Part shown: positions 7,957 through 16,424 of the stretch, piece after piece
How the letters are laid out: each line of letters begins with the position of its first letter
Numbering within the stretch: the first letter of the stretch is position 1
Source of the DNA: Curtobacterium sp. BH-2-1-1
GTDB taxonomy: Bacteria; Actinomycetota; Actinomycetes; Actinomycetales; Microbacteriaceae
DNA length: 64,000 bases
Direction of reading: 5' to 3'
Assembly (NCBI RefSeq): GCF_001806325.1
Contig: NZ_CP017580.1
Coordinates: 1,488,001-1,552,000 of the forward strand
The notes under the pieces: model-generated
Seen by the model: only the letters and a program-made list of their open reading frames with translations
Databases searched by the model: none
What the model was told of the DNA's origin: nothing
Made by a program: the position numbers and the translations under genes

Positions 7957-9141
7957 GTGCCGGACCTCAGCGCCCGCGTCCTGGAGCTCGTCGCGTCCGG
8001 GCAGGCCTCCAGTCGGACGGAGATCGCCGCGCTGCTCGGCGCCGCCCCCTCGACCGTGTCCCACGTGGTCGCGCAGCTCCTGTCGCACGGGCTGCTCGCC
8101 GAGGAGGGCACCGACGTCTCGACCGGCGGCCGTCCCCGCAAGGTGCTCCGCATCGGCGGCGTCGACGAGTACGCGGTCGCCGCGGACGTCGGCGGCGGGC
8201 ACGCGCGCATCGGCATCGTCCTGCCAGGAGGCGCGCTCGAGTCCGTCGCGAACGTCCCGTTCGCGCTCTCCGACGGCCCGACCGCGGGACTCCAGCGGCT
8301 GGCGGCCCTGCTCGAGCGGCTCGCCGACGAGCGCGGTCGCGACGGGCTGCGGGGCGTCGGCCTCAGTCTGCCGGGGCCGGTCGACGTCGAGGCCGGCGTG
8401 GTCGACCTGCCGAGCCGGATGCCGGGGTGGAACGGGTTCCCGGTGGCGTCGTGGCTGACCGAGCGGTTCGGGTTGCCGGCGGTCGTCGACAACGACGCGA
8501 ACTGCATGGCGGCGGGCGAGCAGACCGTGCAGGACCCGGGCCGGCGGCAGACCATCACGATCAAGGCCGGCTCGGCGATCGGGGCCGGGATCGTCATCGA
8601 CGGACGGCTGTACCGCGGGGCGACGGGCTCGGCCGGGGACATCACCCACGTCCGGATCGACGCCGCCGGGGACACCCCGTGCTCGTGCGGGAACACCGGG
8701 TGCCTCGAGACCGTCGCGTCCGGAGCCGCTCTGGTGCGGATCCTGTCGGACGCCGGGGTCGACGTCTCCTCGACCGCCGACGTCGTCCGCCTGGCCTCGG
8801 ACGCCCACCCCGAGGCGACCCGGGCCGTGCGGCTCGCGGGCCGGTACCTCGGCGAGGTGCTCGCCGCGAACGTCAACTTCTTCAACCCGGACGCCGTGTA
8901 CCTCGGCGGCATCCTCTCCACCCTCGACCCGTTCATCGCCGCCGTGCGGAGCCAGCTGTACGAGAGCTGCCACCCGCTCATGACGCAGCACCTCGTCATC
9001 GAGCCGGTCTCGCTCGGCGCGGACGCGGGGCTCGTCGGGGCGGGTCAGTTCGCCCTGCAGCGAGGTCTCGCCGCGTCGCTCGAGGAACTGTCCGCGCCCA
9101 TCCCCCAGTCCACCACCAGGAACAGGAACGTCCGTGTCTGA
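7957..9141 (+). CDS. ROK-family transcriptional regulator (NagC/Mlc type)
   Basis: A 394-residue repressor-type protein: an N-terminal winged HTH (about residues 5-55, including SRTEIAALLGAAPSTVSHVV) and a C-terminal ROK sugar-sensing domain. The zinc motif is canonical: His231 and PCSCGNTGCLE with Cys242, Cys244 and Cys249. The GTG at 7957 was chosen because GGAG lies 8 bp upstream and the HTH begins at once; an earlier in-frame GTG at 7879 lacks a ribosome site. It faces the peptide importer across a shared promoter region and precedes the M81 peptidase, so it probably regulates both arms in response to a phosphorylated or N-acetyl sugar (inference). Confidence 0.9.
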   Translation: MPDLSARVLELVASGQASSRTEIAALLGAAPSTVSHVVAQLLSHGLLAEEGTDVSTGGRPRKVLRIGGVDEYAVAADVGGGHARIGIVLPGGALESVANVPFALSDGPTAGLQRLAALLERLADERGRDGLRGVGLSLPGPVDVEAGVVDLPSRMPGWNGFPVASWLTERFGLPAVVDNDANCMAAGEQTVQDPGRRQTITIKAGSAIGAGIVIDGRLYRGATGSAGDITHVRIDAAGDTPCSCGNTGCLETVASGAALVRILSDAGVDVSSTADVVRLASDAHPEATRAVRLAGRYLGEVLAANVNFFNPDAVYLGGILSTLDPFIAAVRSQLYESCHPLMTQHLVIEPVSLGADAGLVGAGQFALQRGLAASLEELSAPIPQSTTRNRNVRV

Positions 9142-10678
9142 GCCCGTGTCCACCGCACCCGCCACCCACCGCCCGGTCATCGCGATCGCCGGTCTCGCCA
9201 TCGAGACCTCGACGTTCACGCCAACGCGCACCCACGCACCGGCGTTCCACCCGGACCGCGGAGACGAGGTCGTGGCCCGCTACGACTTCCTCGGGCCGCT
9301 GTCGGCGCACGCCGACTTCCGCGGGGCGCTCATCGGGCACGCGCTGCCGGGCGGGATCGTGGACCGTGACTCGTACGAGTCGCTCGCGGCGGAGATCGTC
9401 TCGCGGCTGGCGGCGATCGTCGAGGCCGAGCACGTCGACGGGCTCTGGTACGACATCCACGGCGCGATGGTGGTCGAGGGCCTGGACGACGCCGAGGCCG
9501 ACCTGCTCGGCCGCATCCGTACGGTGATCGGTCCCGATGTCATCGTGTCGGCGTCGATGGACCTGCACGGCAACGTCACGGCGGAGCTCGCGCACCAGGT
9601 GGACCTCGTCACCTGCTACCGGATGGCCCCGCACGAGGACGCCCTCGAGACGAAGGAGCGCGCCGTCCGGAACCTGGTCGACGTGCTCACCACCCGACCG
9701 GTCGGGCAGCAGCGCCCGGTGAAGGCCTGGGCGCCGATCCCCGTGCTCCTGCCCGGCGAGCAGACCTCGACGCGCATCGAGCCCGCGGCGTCGCTGTACG
9801 CGCAGGTGCCGCTCGTCGAACAGACCGAGGGCGTGCTCGACGCGGCGATCTGGGTCGGTTACGCCTGGGCGGACCAGCCCCGCGACCGCGCGGTCACCGT
9901 GGTCACGGGCTGGGACGCCGACGCCGTCGCCGCGGGTGCCGAACGACTCGCGCGGGCCTTCTGGGACGTGCGTGAGGACTTCGTGTTCGTCGCACCGACC
10001 GGCACGTTCGACGAGTGCCTCGCCGTTGCGCTCGCGCCGGGCGCCGCGAGGCCGTTCTTCGTGTCCGACTCTGGCGACAACCCGACCGCCGGTGGCTCGG
10101 GCGACATGACGTGGGGGCTCACGCAGGTGCTGGCGAACCCGGCCTTCGCGGAGCCCGACGGCCCGACGGTGATCTACGCGAGCGTTCCCGGCCCCGCGGC
10201 CGTCGCGGCGGCGGTGGAGGCCGGCGTCGGTGCGACGGTCACCGTGACGGCGGGGGCATCGGTCGACGCCGTCCACGCCGGGCCGATCACGATGACCGGC
10301 CGCGTGCACGCGATCAAGCACGGCGACCGCGACGCCGAGACCGAGGTGGTGCTGCAGGTCGGCGGTGTGTTCGCGATCCTGACGAAGCTCCGCAAGCCGT
10401 ACCACCACGAGCACGACTTCACCGACCTCGACCTCGCCCCGCGGGACGCCGACGTGGTGATCGTGAAGATCGGGTACCTCGAGCCGGAGCTCTTCGACAT
10501 GGCTGCCGACTGGATGCTCGCGCTGACGCCGGGCGGGGTCGACCAGGACCTCGAGCGGCTCGGACACCACAGGATCGTCCGGCCGATGTTCCCCTACGAT
10601 CGAGTGTTCCCGTCGGCGCCGGACCTCGGCGCCCGGATCATCCCGCCGTCGAACGAACCGCTCGGAGCCATCGCGTGA
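9134..10678 (+). CDS. M81 family metallopeptidase (MlrC-like)
   Basis: A 514-residue protein of the M81/MlrC family, whose best-known member is the last enzyme of microcystin breakdown in sphingomonads. The N-terminal domain keeps the zinc motif DLHGN (Asp143, His145) and the later His167 in YRMAPHED; SDSGDNPTAGGSGD marks the C-terminal MlrC domain. Catalysis would therefore be zinc-dependent hydrolysis of a small peptide or amide. The GTG at 9134 has AGGAAC upstream and overlaps the regulator's stop. Beside a peptide importer and ROK proteins it probably processes the imported compound. The true substrate is unknown; a role in cyanotoxin degradation should not be assumed. Confidence 0.88.
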   Translation: MSEPVSTAPATHRPVIAIAGLAIETSTFTPTRTHAPAFHPDRGDEVVARYDFLGPLSAHADFRGALIGHALPGGIVDRDSYESLAAEIVSRLAAIVEAEHVDGLWYDIHGAMVVEGLDDAEADLLGRIRTVIGPDVIVSASMDLHGNVTAELAHQVDLVTCYRMAPHEDALETKERAVRNLVDVLTTRPVGQQRPVKAWAPIPVLLPGEQTSTRIEPAASLYAQVPLVEQTEGVLDAAIWVGYAWADQPRDRAVTVVTGWDADAVAAGAERLARAFWDVREDFVFVAPTGTFDECLAVALAPGAARPFFVSDSGDNPTAGGSGDMTWGLTQVLANPAFAEPDGPTVIYASVPGPAAVAAAVEAGVGATVTVTAGASVDAVHAGPITMTGRVHAIKHGDRDAETEVVLQVGGVFAILTKLRKPYHHEHDFTDLDLAPRDADVVIVKIGYLEPELFDMAADWMLALTPGGVDQDLERLGHHRIVRPMFPYDRVFPSAPDLGARIIPPSNEPLGAIA

Positions 10679-11418
10679 CCACCGCCGCCCCCGTCGCCCT
10701 CGAGATCGCCGTCACCTCACCCGCCGGCGCGATCGTCGCACGGGACGGCGGCGCCGACCGTGTCGAGCTCTGTGTCGGGCTCGAGCTCGGTGGTCTCACG
10801 CCGTCCCAGGCGCTCGTCGAGACGACCCACGAGACCGGCATCCCCGCGCACGCCCTCGTCCGCTGCCGTCCCGGCGGCTTCGTGCACACCCCCGACGAGG
10901 TCGAGCTCATGGTGCGCGAGGTCCGCACGGTCCTGCGCTCCGGGGCAGCGGGCGTCGTGGTCGGTGCCCTGCGTCCGGACGGCACGCTCGACGAGGACGC
11001 CCTCCGGCGCTTCGTCGACGCCGCACGCTCGGTCAGTGCCACCGCCGAGGTCACCCTGCACCGGGCCATCGACCACGCGGCCGACCCCGTCGCCGCCGCG
11101 GCCACCCTCGCCGACCTCGGGTTCACCCGGGTGCTGACCTCGGGTGCCGCGCCCACCGCGGTGGCCGGTGCCGCGACCATCACGCGCATGGTCGACGCCG
11201 CCGGGCCCGTGCAGGTCATGGCGGGCGCCGGTGTCACCCCGGCCGACGTCCCCGCCCTGGTCGCGACGGGGGCCGCCGCCGTGCACCTCTCGGCGAAGCG
11301 ACCCGCCGCCGACAGCGCCCACGCTGGTGTGCCGATGGGCGGCGCGGACGACGGTTCGGCGCACTTCGTCACCGACGCCGAGGTGGTCGCCGCCGCGCGC
11401 CGGGCCCTCGACGCCTGA
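10675..11418 (+). CDS. cutC: CutC family protein
   Basis: A 247-residue TIM-barrel protein of the CutC family. Conserved features are LEIAVTSPAGAIVARDGGADRVELC at the N-terminus (a first beta-alpha unit), the segment ALVRCRPGGFVH, EVTLHRAIDHAADP and MAGAGVTPADVP. CutC was first described in copper homeostasis in E. coli, but its role is disputed and several homologues act in sugar-derivative or regulatory contexts. Here the GTG start overlaps the M81 peptidase stop by 4 bp, so both are co-translated in a catabolic module with no copper gene nearby. A metabolic role alongside MlrC and the ROK kinase is as plausible as copper handling. Confidence 0.9.
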   Translation: MTTAAPVALEIAVTSPAGAIVARDGGADRVELCVGLELGGLTPSQALVETTHETGIPAHALVRCRPGGFVHTPDEVELMVREVRTVLRSGAAGVVVGALRPDGTLDEDALRRFVDAARSVSATAEVTLHRAIDHAADPVAAAATLADLGFTRVLTSGAAPTAVAGAATITRMVDAAGPVQVMAGAGVTPADVPALVATGAAAVHLSAKRPAADSAHAGVPMGGADDGSAHFVTDAEVVAAARRALDA

Positions 11419-11469
11419 CCCGACCCGTCACGCGGGAATGGACCGCGCGGGCGCGTGCTTGACGCCCGC

Positions 11470-12735
11470 ATGACCTCGTCAGCAACGCGCCGTGGGTGGC
11501 TCAGCGTCGCATCCGTCGCACTCGGATCGTTCGTCCTCGTCCTGTCCGAGTTCCTCCCGATCGGCCTGCTGCCGGCCATCGCCGCCGACCTCGACGTCGG
11601 TGTCGGCACCGCGGGGCTCATGGTCGTCGCGACCGGCCTCGTCGGAGCGGTCGCCGCGCCGGTCGTCACCGTGTGGACGTCCGCGCTCGACCGCCGGGTC
11701 GTCCTGGTCGGCCTGACGGTACTGCTCGTCGTCGCGGACGCACTCGCTGCGGTGGCACCCTCGTTCTGGGTGCTGCTCGTGGCCCGGATGCTCCTCGGCG
11801 TCGGCATCGGCGGCTTCTGGGCGATCGGCGCCGGGATCGCCGGACGCCTCGTGCGCCCCGAGTCCGTGATCCGCGCCACGTCCCTCATCACCGCCGGCGT
11901 CTCGGTCGCGACCGTCGTCAGCCTGCCCCTCGGCGCACTCGTGTCGTCCCTCGCCACGTGGCGGCTGGCGTTCGTGATCGGCGGCGTGCTCGGGCTCGTC
12001 GCGCTCGGCCTGCAGCTCGCGATGCTCCCGCGGATCCCCGCCCAGCAGCGCGTCCGGTTCGGCACGCTCGGGTCGCTGCTCGGTGTGCGCAGGGCCCGGG
12101 TCGGCCTGATCGGTGCCGCGTTCCTCTTCACCGCGCAGTTCGCCGCCTACACCTACATCGCGCCGTACCTGCAGGACCTCGTCGGGGTCGGCGCGGACAC
12201 CGTGACGATCGCGCTGCTGGTCTTCGGCATCGCGGGCATCGTGGGGAACTTCGTCGCCGGGTTCACGCTCGGCCGGAGCGTCCTCGGCACGATCGGCTCC
12301 GCGAAGTTCGTCCTCGCCGGCGCGGTCGTCCTGCTCCCGCTGCTCGCACACTCGGTCGTCGGGGTGTTCGTCCTGCTGGTCGTGTGGGGCCTCGTGTGGG
12401 GAGCACTGCCGCTCGGCATGCAGACCTGGATGTCCACGTCGTCTCCCGCGGGGTCGGAGACCGGGCTCGCGTTGTTCGTGACGACGATCCAGCTGGCGAT
12501 CGCGGCCGGGTCGGTGCTCGGCGGGGCCGCGGTGTCGTCGTTCGGGTTGGCCGTCGACTTCTGGCTCGCCGGCGGGGTCGCGGTCGTCGGGGCGATCGTG
12601 CTCGTGACGCTGGGTGCGCGCCGCTCGAGTGCCGCCCCGGCGCAGGTCACCGCTCCCGCGGTCCCCGATCCGGCAGGTGCGTCCGCTCCGGCGGAGACGA
12701 CCGCGACCGGGTCCGTCGCCGTCGCCTGCCCCTGA
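11470..12735 (+). CDS. MFS transporter, drug/sugar efflux (AraJ/DHA1-like)
   Basis: A 421-residue major facilitator with about twelve hydrophobic helices. The opening SVALGSFVLVLSEFLPIGLLPAIAADL is the family's first helix, with the efflux-type motif EFLPIGLLP, as in AraJ and related arabinose/chloramphenicol exporters. LVLVARMLLGVGIGGFWAIG-like sequence in helices 4-5 also fits. The C-terminal tail (about 40 residues) is Ala/Pro/Thr rich. No clear ribosome site precedes either the ATG at 11470 or the in-frame GTG at 11455, so the exact start is uncertain by five codons. It lies between cutC and the zinc cluster and converges on aztA. The substrate is unknown. Confidence 0.87.
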   Translation: MTSSATRRGWLSVASVALGSFVLVLSEFLPIGLLPAIAADLDVGVGTAGLMVVATGLVGAVAAPVVTVWTSALDRRVVLVGLTVLLVVADALAAVAPSFWVLLVARMLLGVGIGGFWAIGAGIAGRLVRPESVIRATSLITAGVSVATVVSLPLGALVSSLATWRLAFVIGGVLGLVALGLQLAMLPRIPAQQRVRFGTLGSLLGVRRARVGLIGAAFLFTAQFAAYTYIAPYLQDLVGVGADTVTIALLVFGIAGIVGNFVAGFTLGRSVLGTIGSAKFVLAGAVVLLPLLAHSVVGVFVLLVVWGLVWGALPLGMQTWMSTSSPAGSETGLALFVTTIQLAIAAGSVLGGAAVSSFGLAVDFWLAGGVAVVGAIVLVTLGARRSSAAPAQVTAPAVPDPAGASAPAETTATGSVAVACP

Positions 12736-12762
12736 CGGTCCTGAGGGACGGCGCCGCCACGG

Positions 12763-13389
12763 TCAGCCGAGCCGGACGACCCGGTCCGCTCCGGCGATGA
12801 CCGTCGGGTCGTGCGTGGCGTGCACGACCACGACCCCGGACGCTGCCTCGTCGGCGAGCGCGCGGACCACGAGCCGACCCGACTCGGCGTCCACCCCGGC
12901 CGTGGGTTCGTCGACGAGGAGCACCCCCGCCCGCTGCGCGAGTCCGAGCGCGACGAGGGTCCGCTGACGCTGCCCACCGGACAGCTCGTCGAGCGGCCGG
13001 TCCGACAGGGACGCGATCCCCATCCGGTCGAGCTGCTCGTCGACCACGTCGCGGTCGGCACGCACGAGCGGTCGCCACCACGGACGGCCGGACCACCGGC
13101 CCATGCGGACCGTGGCACGGACGGTGAGCGGGAGCGCGCTCGGCGGGACCGACTGGGTCACGTAGGCGACGCCGACGGAGGTGCGGCGCGTCACCGCCCC
13201 GGCATCCGGCGTCACGGCCCCGGCGAGCGCGTCGAGCAGCGTCGACTTGCCGGAGCCGTTCGGCCCCGTCAGCGCGGTGACCGCACCGGCGGGGAAGGTC
13301 GCATCGACCCCGTCGAGGACGGTCCGGTCGCCGCGTCGGACGACGAGTCCGGCGACGTCAAGGGTGGCAGCGTCGGTCGTCGTGGGCAC
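12763..13389 (-). CDS. aztA: Zinc ABC transporter ATP-binding protein
   Basis: A 208-residue ATPase of the metal (Zn/Mn) ABC-3 class. Walker A GPNGSGKST is at residues 42-50, the signature is LSGGQRQR and Walker B is VLLVDEPTAG; the switch histidine lies in HATHDP. It is short for the class, lacking the C-terminal extension. It is transcribed divergently from the permease gene, so both flank the Zur-like box at 13409-13423. The AztA assignment rests on the neighbouring permease, solute-binding protein and AztD-type chaperone genes, the set defined in Paracoccus. Confidence 0.88.
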   Translation of the reverse strand: MPTTTDAATLDVAGLVVRRGDRTVLDGVDATFPAGAVTALTGPNGSGKSTLLDALAGAVTPDAGAVTRRTSVGVAYVTQSVPPSALPLTVRATVRMGRWSGRPWWRPLVRADRDVVDEQLDRMGIASLSDRPLDELSGGQRQRTLVALGLAQRAGVLLVDEPTAGVDAESGRLVVRALADEAASGVVVVHATHDPTVIAGADRVVRLG

Positions 13390-13408
13390 CTGAGGACACT
13401 ATCAGTAT

Positions 13409-13423
13409 CGATAGTCATTTTCA
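13409..13423. promoter_or_regulatory. Zur-like box between aztA and aztB
   Basis: On the minus strand this 15-mer reads TGAAAATGACTATCG, matching 13 of 15 positions of the commonly quoted actinobacterial Zur site TGAAAATGATTTTCA. A second dyad, CTATC-N6-GATAG, overlaps it at 13400-13415. The site ends 16 bp before the aztB GTG and 20 bp from the aztA ATG, so it could control both directions. Confidence 0.6.
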
Positions 13424-13439
13424 TGTAGCGTCTCCGACC

Positions 13440-14318
13440 GTGACCTGGCTGACCGATCCCCTCTCCGTCGACTTCATGGTCCGTGCCCTCGTGGGCGGCG
13501 GACTGGCGGCGGTGCTCTGCGCGGTCGTCGGCACGTGGGTCCTCGTCCGCGGCATGGCCTTCCTCGGCGAAGCGCTGTCGCACGGCATGCTCCCCGGCGT
13601 CGCGATCGCCTCGCTGACCGGGTTCCCCGTCGCGCTGGGCGCCGCCGCCAGCGCCGCGGTGATGGTGCTCGGGGTCGGCGCACTCCGCCGTCGGGCCCGG
13701 CTCTCGTACGACACGTCGATCGGGCTCCTGTTCGTCGGCATGCTCGCTCTCGGGGTGATCATCGTCTCCTCCTCGAGGTCCTTCGCGACCGACGTCACCG
13801 CGATCCTGTTCGGTGACGTCCTCGCCGTCACCCGTGCGGACCTCACCGGCCTGGCGATCGCCGTCGCGGTGGCGCTCGGGACCGCGGTGTTCTTCCACCG
13901 TCCGTTCACGGCAGCGGCGTTCGACGTCCGGAAGGCCGCGACCCTCGGCCTCCGCCCACGGGCCGCCGAGATCGTGCTGGTCGGGCTCGTCACGCTCGCG
14001 GTCATCGCCTCGTACCGGGCGGTGGGCACGCTGCTCGTCGTGGGACTGCTCCTCGCCCCGGCAGCCGCCGCCCGTGCGTGGACCCGGCACGTCGGCTCGA
14101 CGATGGTGCTCGCCGCCGGGATCGGCATCGCGGCCGTCCTCGTCGGGCTGCTCGTCTCGTGGCACCTCGGCACCGCCGCGGGAGCGAGCATCGCCGCCGT
14201 CGCCGTCGCCGGGGTCGGCCTCTCGCGCACGGCAGCGTCGCTCAGCACCCGGGTCCGCGACCGGACCCCCGGGACAGAACCACCGACAGCAGTACCAGCA
14301 CCTCGAGAGGCAGCATGA
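13440..14318 (+). CDS. aztB: Zinc ABC transporter permease (ABC-3 family)
   Basis: A 292-residue membrane permease with about eight hydrophobic segments, belonging to the ZnuB/TroC class. Class features include WVLVRGMAFLGEALSHGMLPG (with the metal-path His), the cytoplasmic loop AFDVRKAATLGLRPRAAE that contacts the ATPase, and ASYRAVGTLLVVGLLLAPAAAA. The GTG at 13440 has no ribosome-binding sequence and lies close behind the Zur-like box, suggesting leaderless transcription. It is the first gene of aztB-aztD1-aztC. The C-terminal tail is Pro/Thr rich. Confidence 0.9.
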   Translation: MTWLTDPLSVDFMVRALVGGGLAAVLCAVVGTWVLVRGMAFLGEALSHGMLPGVAIASLTGFPVALGAAASAAVMVLGVGALRRRARLSYDTSIGLLFVGMLALGVIIVSSSRSFATDVTAILFGDVLAVTRADLTGLAIAVAVALGTAVFFHRPFTAAAFDVRKAATLGLRPRAAEIVLVGLVTLAVIASYRAVGTLLVVGLLLAPAAAARAWTRHVGSTMVLAAGIGIAAVLVGLLVSWHLGTAAGASIAAVAVAGVGLSRTAASLSTRVRDRTPGTEPPTAVPAPREAA

Positions 14319-15487
14319 CCCACTCCACCCGGCGCGCTCCCACGCGCACCCTGCTCACCACGAGCCTCGTCGTCGGACTCACCGTCGCGACGGCGGGCTG
14401 CTCGTCGGGCACGGCCCCCGGCGACGCCGGCGCGACCGCCCGGCCACACGGCTTCGTCGAGGGGGCGAGCGAATCCCGGGAACCGCAGCTGCGCCTCCTG
14501 GCCGTCTCCGGGACGGGCGAGACCGCGCTGCACGACCTGCTCAGCAGCGAGTCGACCGCGCTCGACGACGTCGACGTGCCCACGCACTCCGCCACCGACG
14601 GCCGGTTCCTCGTGACGAGCTCCGACAGCCGCACCACGATCGTGGACGGTGGTGCCTGGACGGTCGACCACGGCGACCACACCCACTACTACGCGGCGGA
14701 GCCACGGGTCGTCGGCACGATGGCGGGGGGCGGTCCGGTCGAGGTGCACTCCTCTGAGACGACCACGACGATCACCTGGCCGGAGCGGGACGAGGCGGTC
14801 GTGCTCGACCGGGCCGCGCTCGGCCAGGGGACCGTCGAGGAACGGACCCGTATCGACGCACGGGTCCTGCTCCCCGACGGAGACCGCCTCGTCGCCGCGA
14901 CCGACGACGTCGTCCGGGTGCTCGACGCCGACGGCTCGCCGACCGGCACCGAGGCGGCGTGCACCGACCCGGCCGGAGGCATCGTCACCCGGGCCGGCTC
15001 GGTCGTCGGCTGTTCCGACGGCGCGGTGGTCGTGGACGACGACGGCGCGACGGCGGTGCCGTTGCCCGACGGCGCCGAACGGCCGACCTCGTTCGCCGCC
15101 CGCGCCGGACGACCGACGGTCGCGGGCCTGGCCGGTGACGCCGGCTTCTGGCTGCTCGACAGCCGCGAACACTCGTGGCGCCTGGTGCCGACCGAGCGCC
15201 CGCTCCGCGCCGTCGCCGCGGTCGACGACGCCGACGAGCACGTGGTCGGCGTCGACGACACCGGGCGGGTGGTGGTGCACACGCTCGCCACCGGAGCGAT
15301 CGTCGCGACCGATCCGCTCGTCGCCGACGACGCCCCGCCCCTGCTGCAGCTCGACGCGAACCGCGCCTACCTGGCCGACCGCGGGACGGGGACCGTGCAC
15401 GAGATCGACTTCGCCGACGGCGCGCGGGTCGCCCGGACCATCGACCTCGGCGTGGCCCCGGCCGCGTTCGCGGAGGTCGGACTGTGA
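14315..15487 (+). CDS. aztD: AztD-like zinc chaperone lipoprotein (copy 1)
   Basis: A 390-residue secreted beta-propeller protein. A signal peptide with lipobox-like TAGC (Cys29) is followed by a short linker and repeated WD40/PQQ-like blades. It keeps two motifs I associate with AztD proteins: HGFVEGA...EPQ beginning at His45, and HGDHTHYY (His119, His122, His124), likely metal ligands. AztD in Paracoccus transfers zinc to the binding protein AztC in the cell envelope. The ATG at 14315 has GAGAGG upstream and overlaps the aztB stop, and the 3' end overlaps the aztC start. Coupling to both partners fits that role. Confidence 0.82.
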   Translation: MTHSTRRAPTRTLLTTSLVVGLTVATAGCSSGTAPGDAGATARPHGFVEGASESREPQLRLLAVSGTGETALHDLLSSESTALDDVDVPTHSATDGRFLVTSSDSRTTIVDGGAWTVDHGDHTHYYAAEPRVVGTMAGGGPVEVHSSETTTTITWPERDEAVVLDRAALGQGTVEERTRIDARVLLPDGDRLVAATDDVVRVLDADGSPTGTEAACTDPAGGIVTRAGSVVGCSDGAVVVDDDGATAVPLPDGAERPTSFAARAGRPTVAGLAGDAGFWLLDSREHSWRLVPTERPLRAVAAVDDADEHVVGVDDTGRVVVHTLATGAIVATDPLVADDAPPLLQLDANRAYLADRGTGTVHEIDFADGARVARTIDLGVAPAAFAEVGL

Positions 15488-16398
15488 CGCGGGCACGCAC
15501 ACGGGCCGTCGTCGTCACGGTCCTCGCCGTCGTGGGTGTCGCGTTCGGCGCGAGCGGGTGCACCGCTGCTCCCGGGCAGGACCGGCCACTCGTCGCCGTC
15601 ACCACGAACATCCTCGGCGACGTCGTCTCGGAGGTCGTCGGCGACGCGGCCGAGGTGATGGTGCTCATGCCCGCCGGAGCGGACCCGCACTCGTTCGAGG
15701 CCTCCGCGCAGGAGGCCGCGCGACTCCGCACCGCCGACCTCGTGGTGGAGAACGGGCTGGGCCTCGAGGAGGGCGTGTCCCGGCACGTCCGGGCCGCGGC
15801 CGACGACGGCGTCCCGGTCTTCACCGCCGGCGACGCGGTCGACGCACTGGAGTGGACGACCGAGGACGACAGCGGCCCGGACCCGCACATCTGGACCGAC
15901 CCCGCACGGATGGTCGACGTCGTCGAGGCGCTCGACGACGACCTCCGCGACGTTGGCGTCCGGGCGACGGGCACCGCGGACTACCTCGACGCCCTGCACG
16001 CGCTCGACGGGGAGATGGAGCAGGCCTTCGGCGCGCTCAGCCCCGGGCAGCGGGCCCTCGTGACGAACCACCACGTCTTCGGGTACCTCGCCGACCGGTA
16101 CGGGTTCCGGGTCGTCGGAGCCGTCATCCCGAGCGGGACGACGCTCGCCTCCCCGAGCGCGGCGGACCTGCGGGACCTCGCCGACGCGATCGCGGACGCC
16201 GGCGTGCCGACCGTGTTCGCCGATGCGTCCCAGCCCGCACGCCTGGCGCAGGTGCTGGCCGACGAGGTCGGCGTCCACGTCGAGATCCGCTCCCTCGCCA
16301 CCGAGTCGCTCACGGCCGACGGACCCGCGTCCACCTACCTCGGGATGATGCGGTCGAACACCGAGGCGATCGTCGACGGACTGTCGGTTCGTAATTGA
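15484..16398 (+). CDS. aztC: Zinc-binding solute-binding lipoprotein
   Basis: A 304-residue cluster A-I metal-binding protein that delivers zinc to the permease. The N-terminus ends in lipobox GASGC (Cys26). The four expected ligands are visible: His69 in ADPHSF, His135 in PDPHIW, His196 or His197 in TNHHVFGY, and Asp247 in FADAS. The long His-rich loop of ZnuA proteins is absent, a hallmark of the AztC subgroup, which receives zinc from AztD instead. The GTG start overlaps the aztD stop by 4 bp. Its last codon overlaps a second Zur-like box. Confidence 0.9.
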   Translation: MTRARTRAVVVTVLAVVGVAFGASGCTAAPGQDRPLVAVTTNILGDVVSEVVGDAAEVMVLMPAGADPHSFEASAQEAARLRTADLVVENGLGLEEGVSRHVRAAADDGVPVFTAGDAVDALEWTTEDDSGPDPHIWTDPARMVDVVEALDDDLRDVGVRATGTADYLDALHALDGEMEQAFGALSPGQRALVTNHHVFGYLADRYGFRVVGAVIPSGTTLASPSAADLRDLADAIADAGVPTVFADASQPARLAQVLADEVGVHVEIRSLATESLTADGPASTYLGMMRSNTEAIVDGLSVRN

Positions 16399-16410
16399 GA
16401 ATGAGAATCA
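16396..16410. promoter_or_regulatory. Second Zur-like box, before aztD copy 2
   Basis: TGAGAATGAGAATCA matches 11 of 15 positions of TGAAAATGATTTTCA. It begins at the aztC stop codon and ends 14 bp before the ATG of the second AztD-like gene, where no ribosome site is visible, consistent with a separately Zur-controlled leaderless transcript. Confidence 0.5.
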
Positions 16411-16424
16411 GTACAGTAACGATC

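Noticed and set aside
6204..8999. A 931-residue open frame on the minus strand across the binding-protein and regulator genes
   Set aside because: It runs in another frame of the binding-protein gene and antisense to the regulator gene; its Arg/Ala/Pro/His-rich translation is the usual by-product of high-GC codon bias.
9134..10678. Microcystin degradation function for the M81 protein
   Set aside because: No mlrA, mlrB or mlrD partner is nearby; M81 proteins are widespread in bacteria that do not degrade cyanotoxins.
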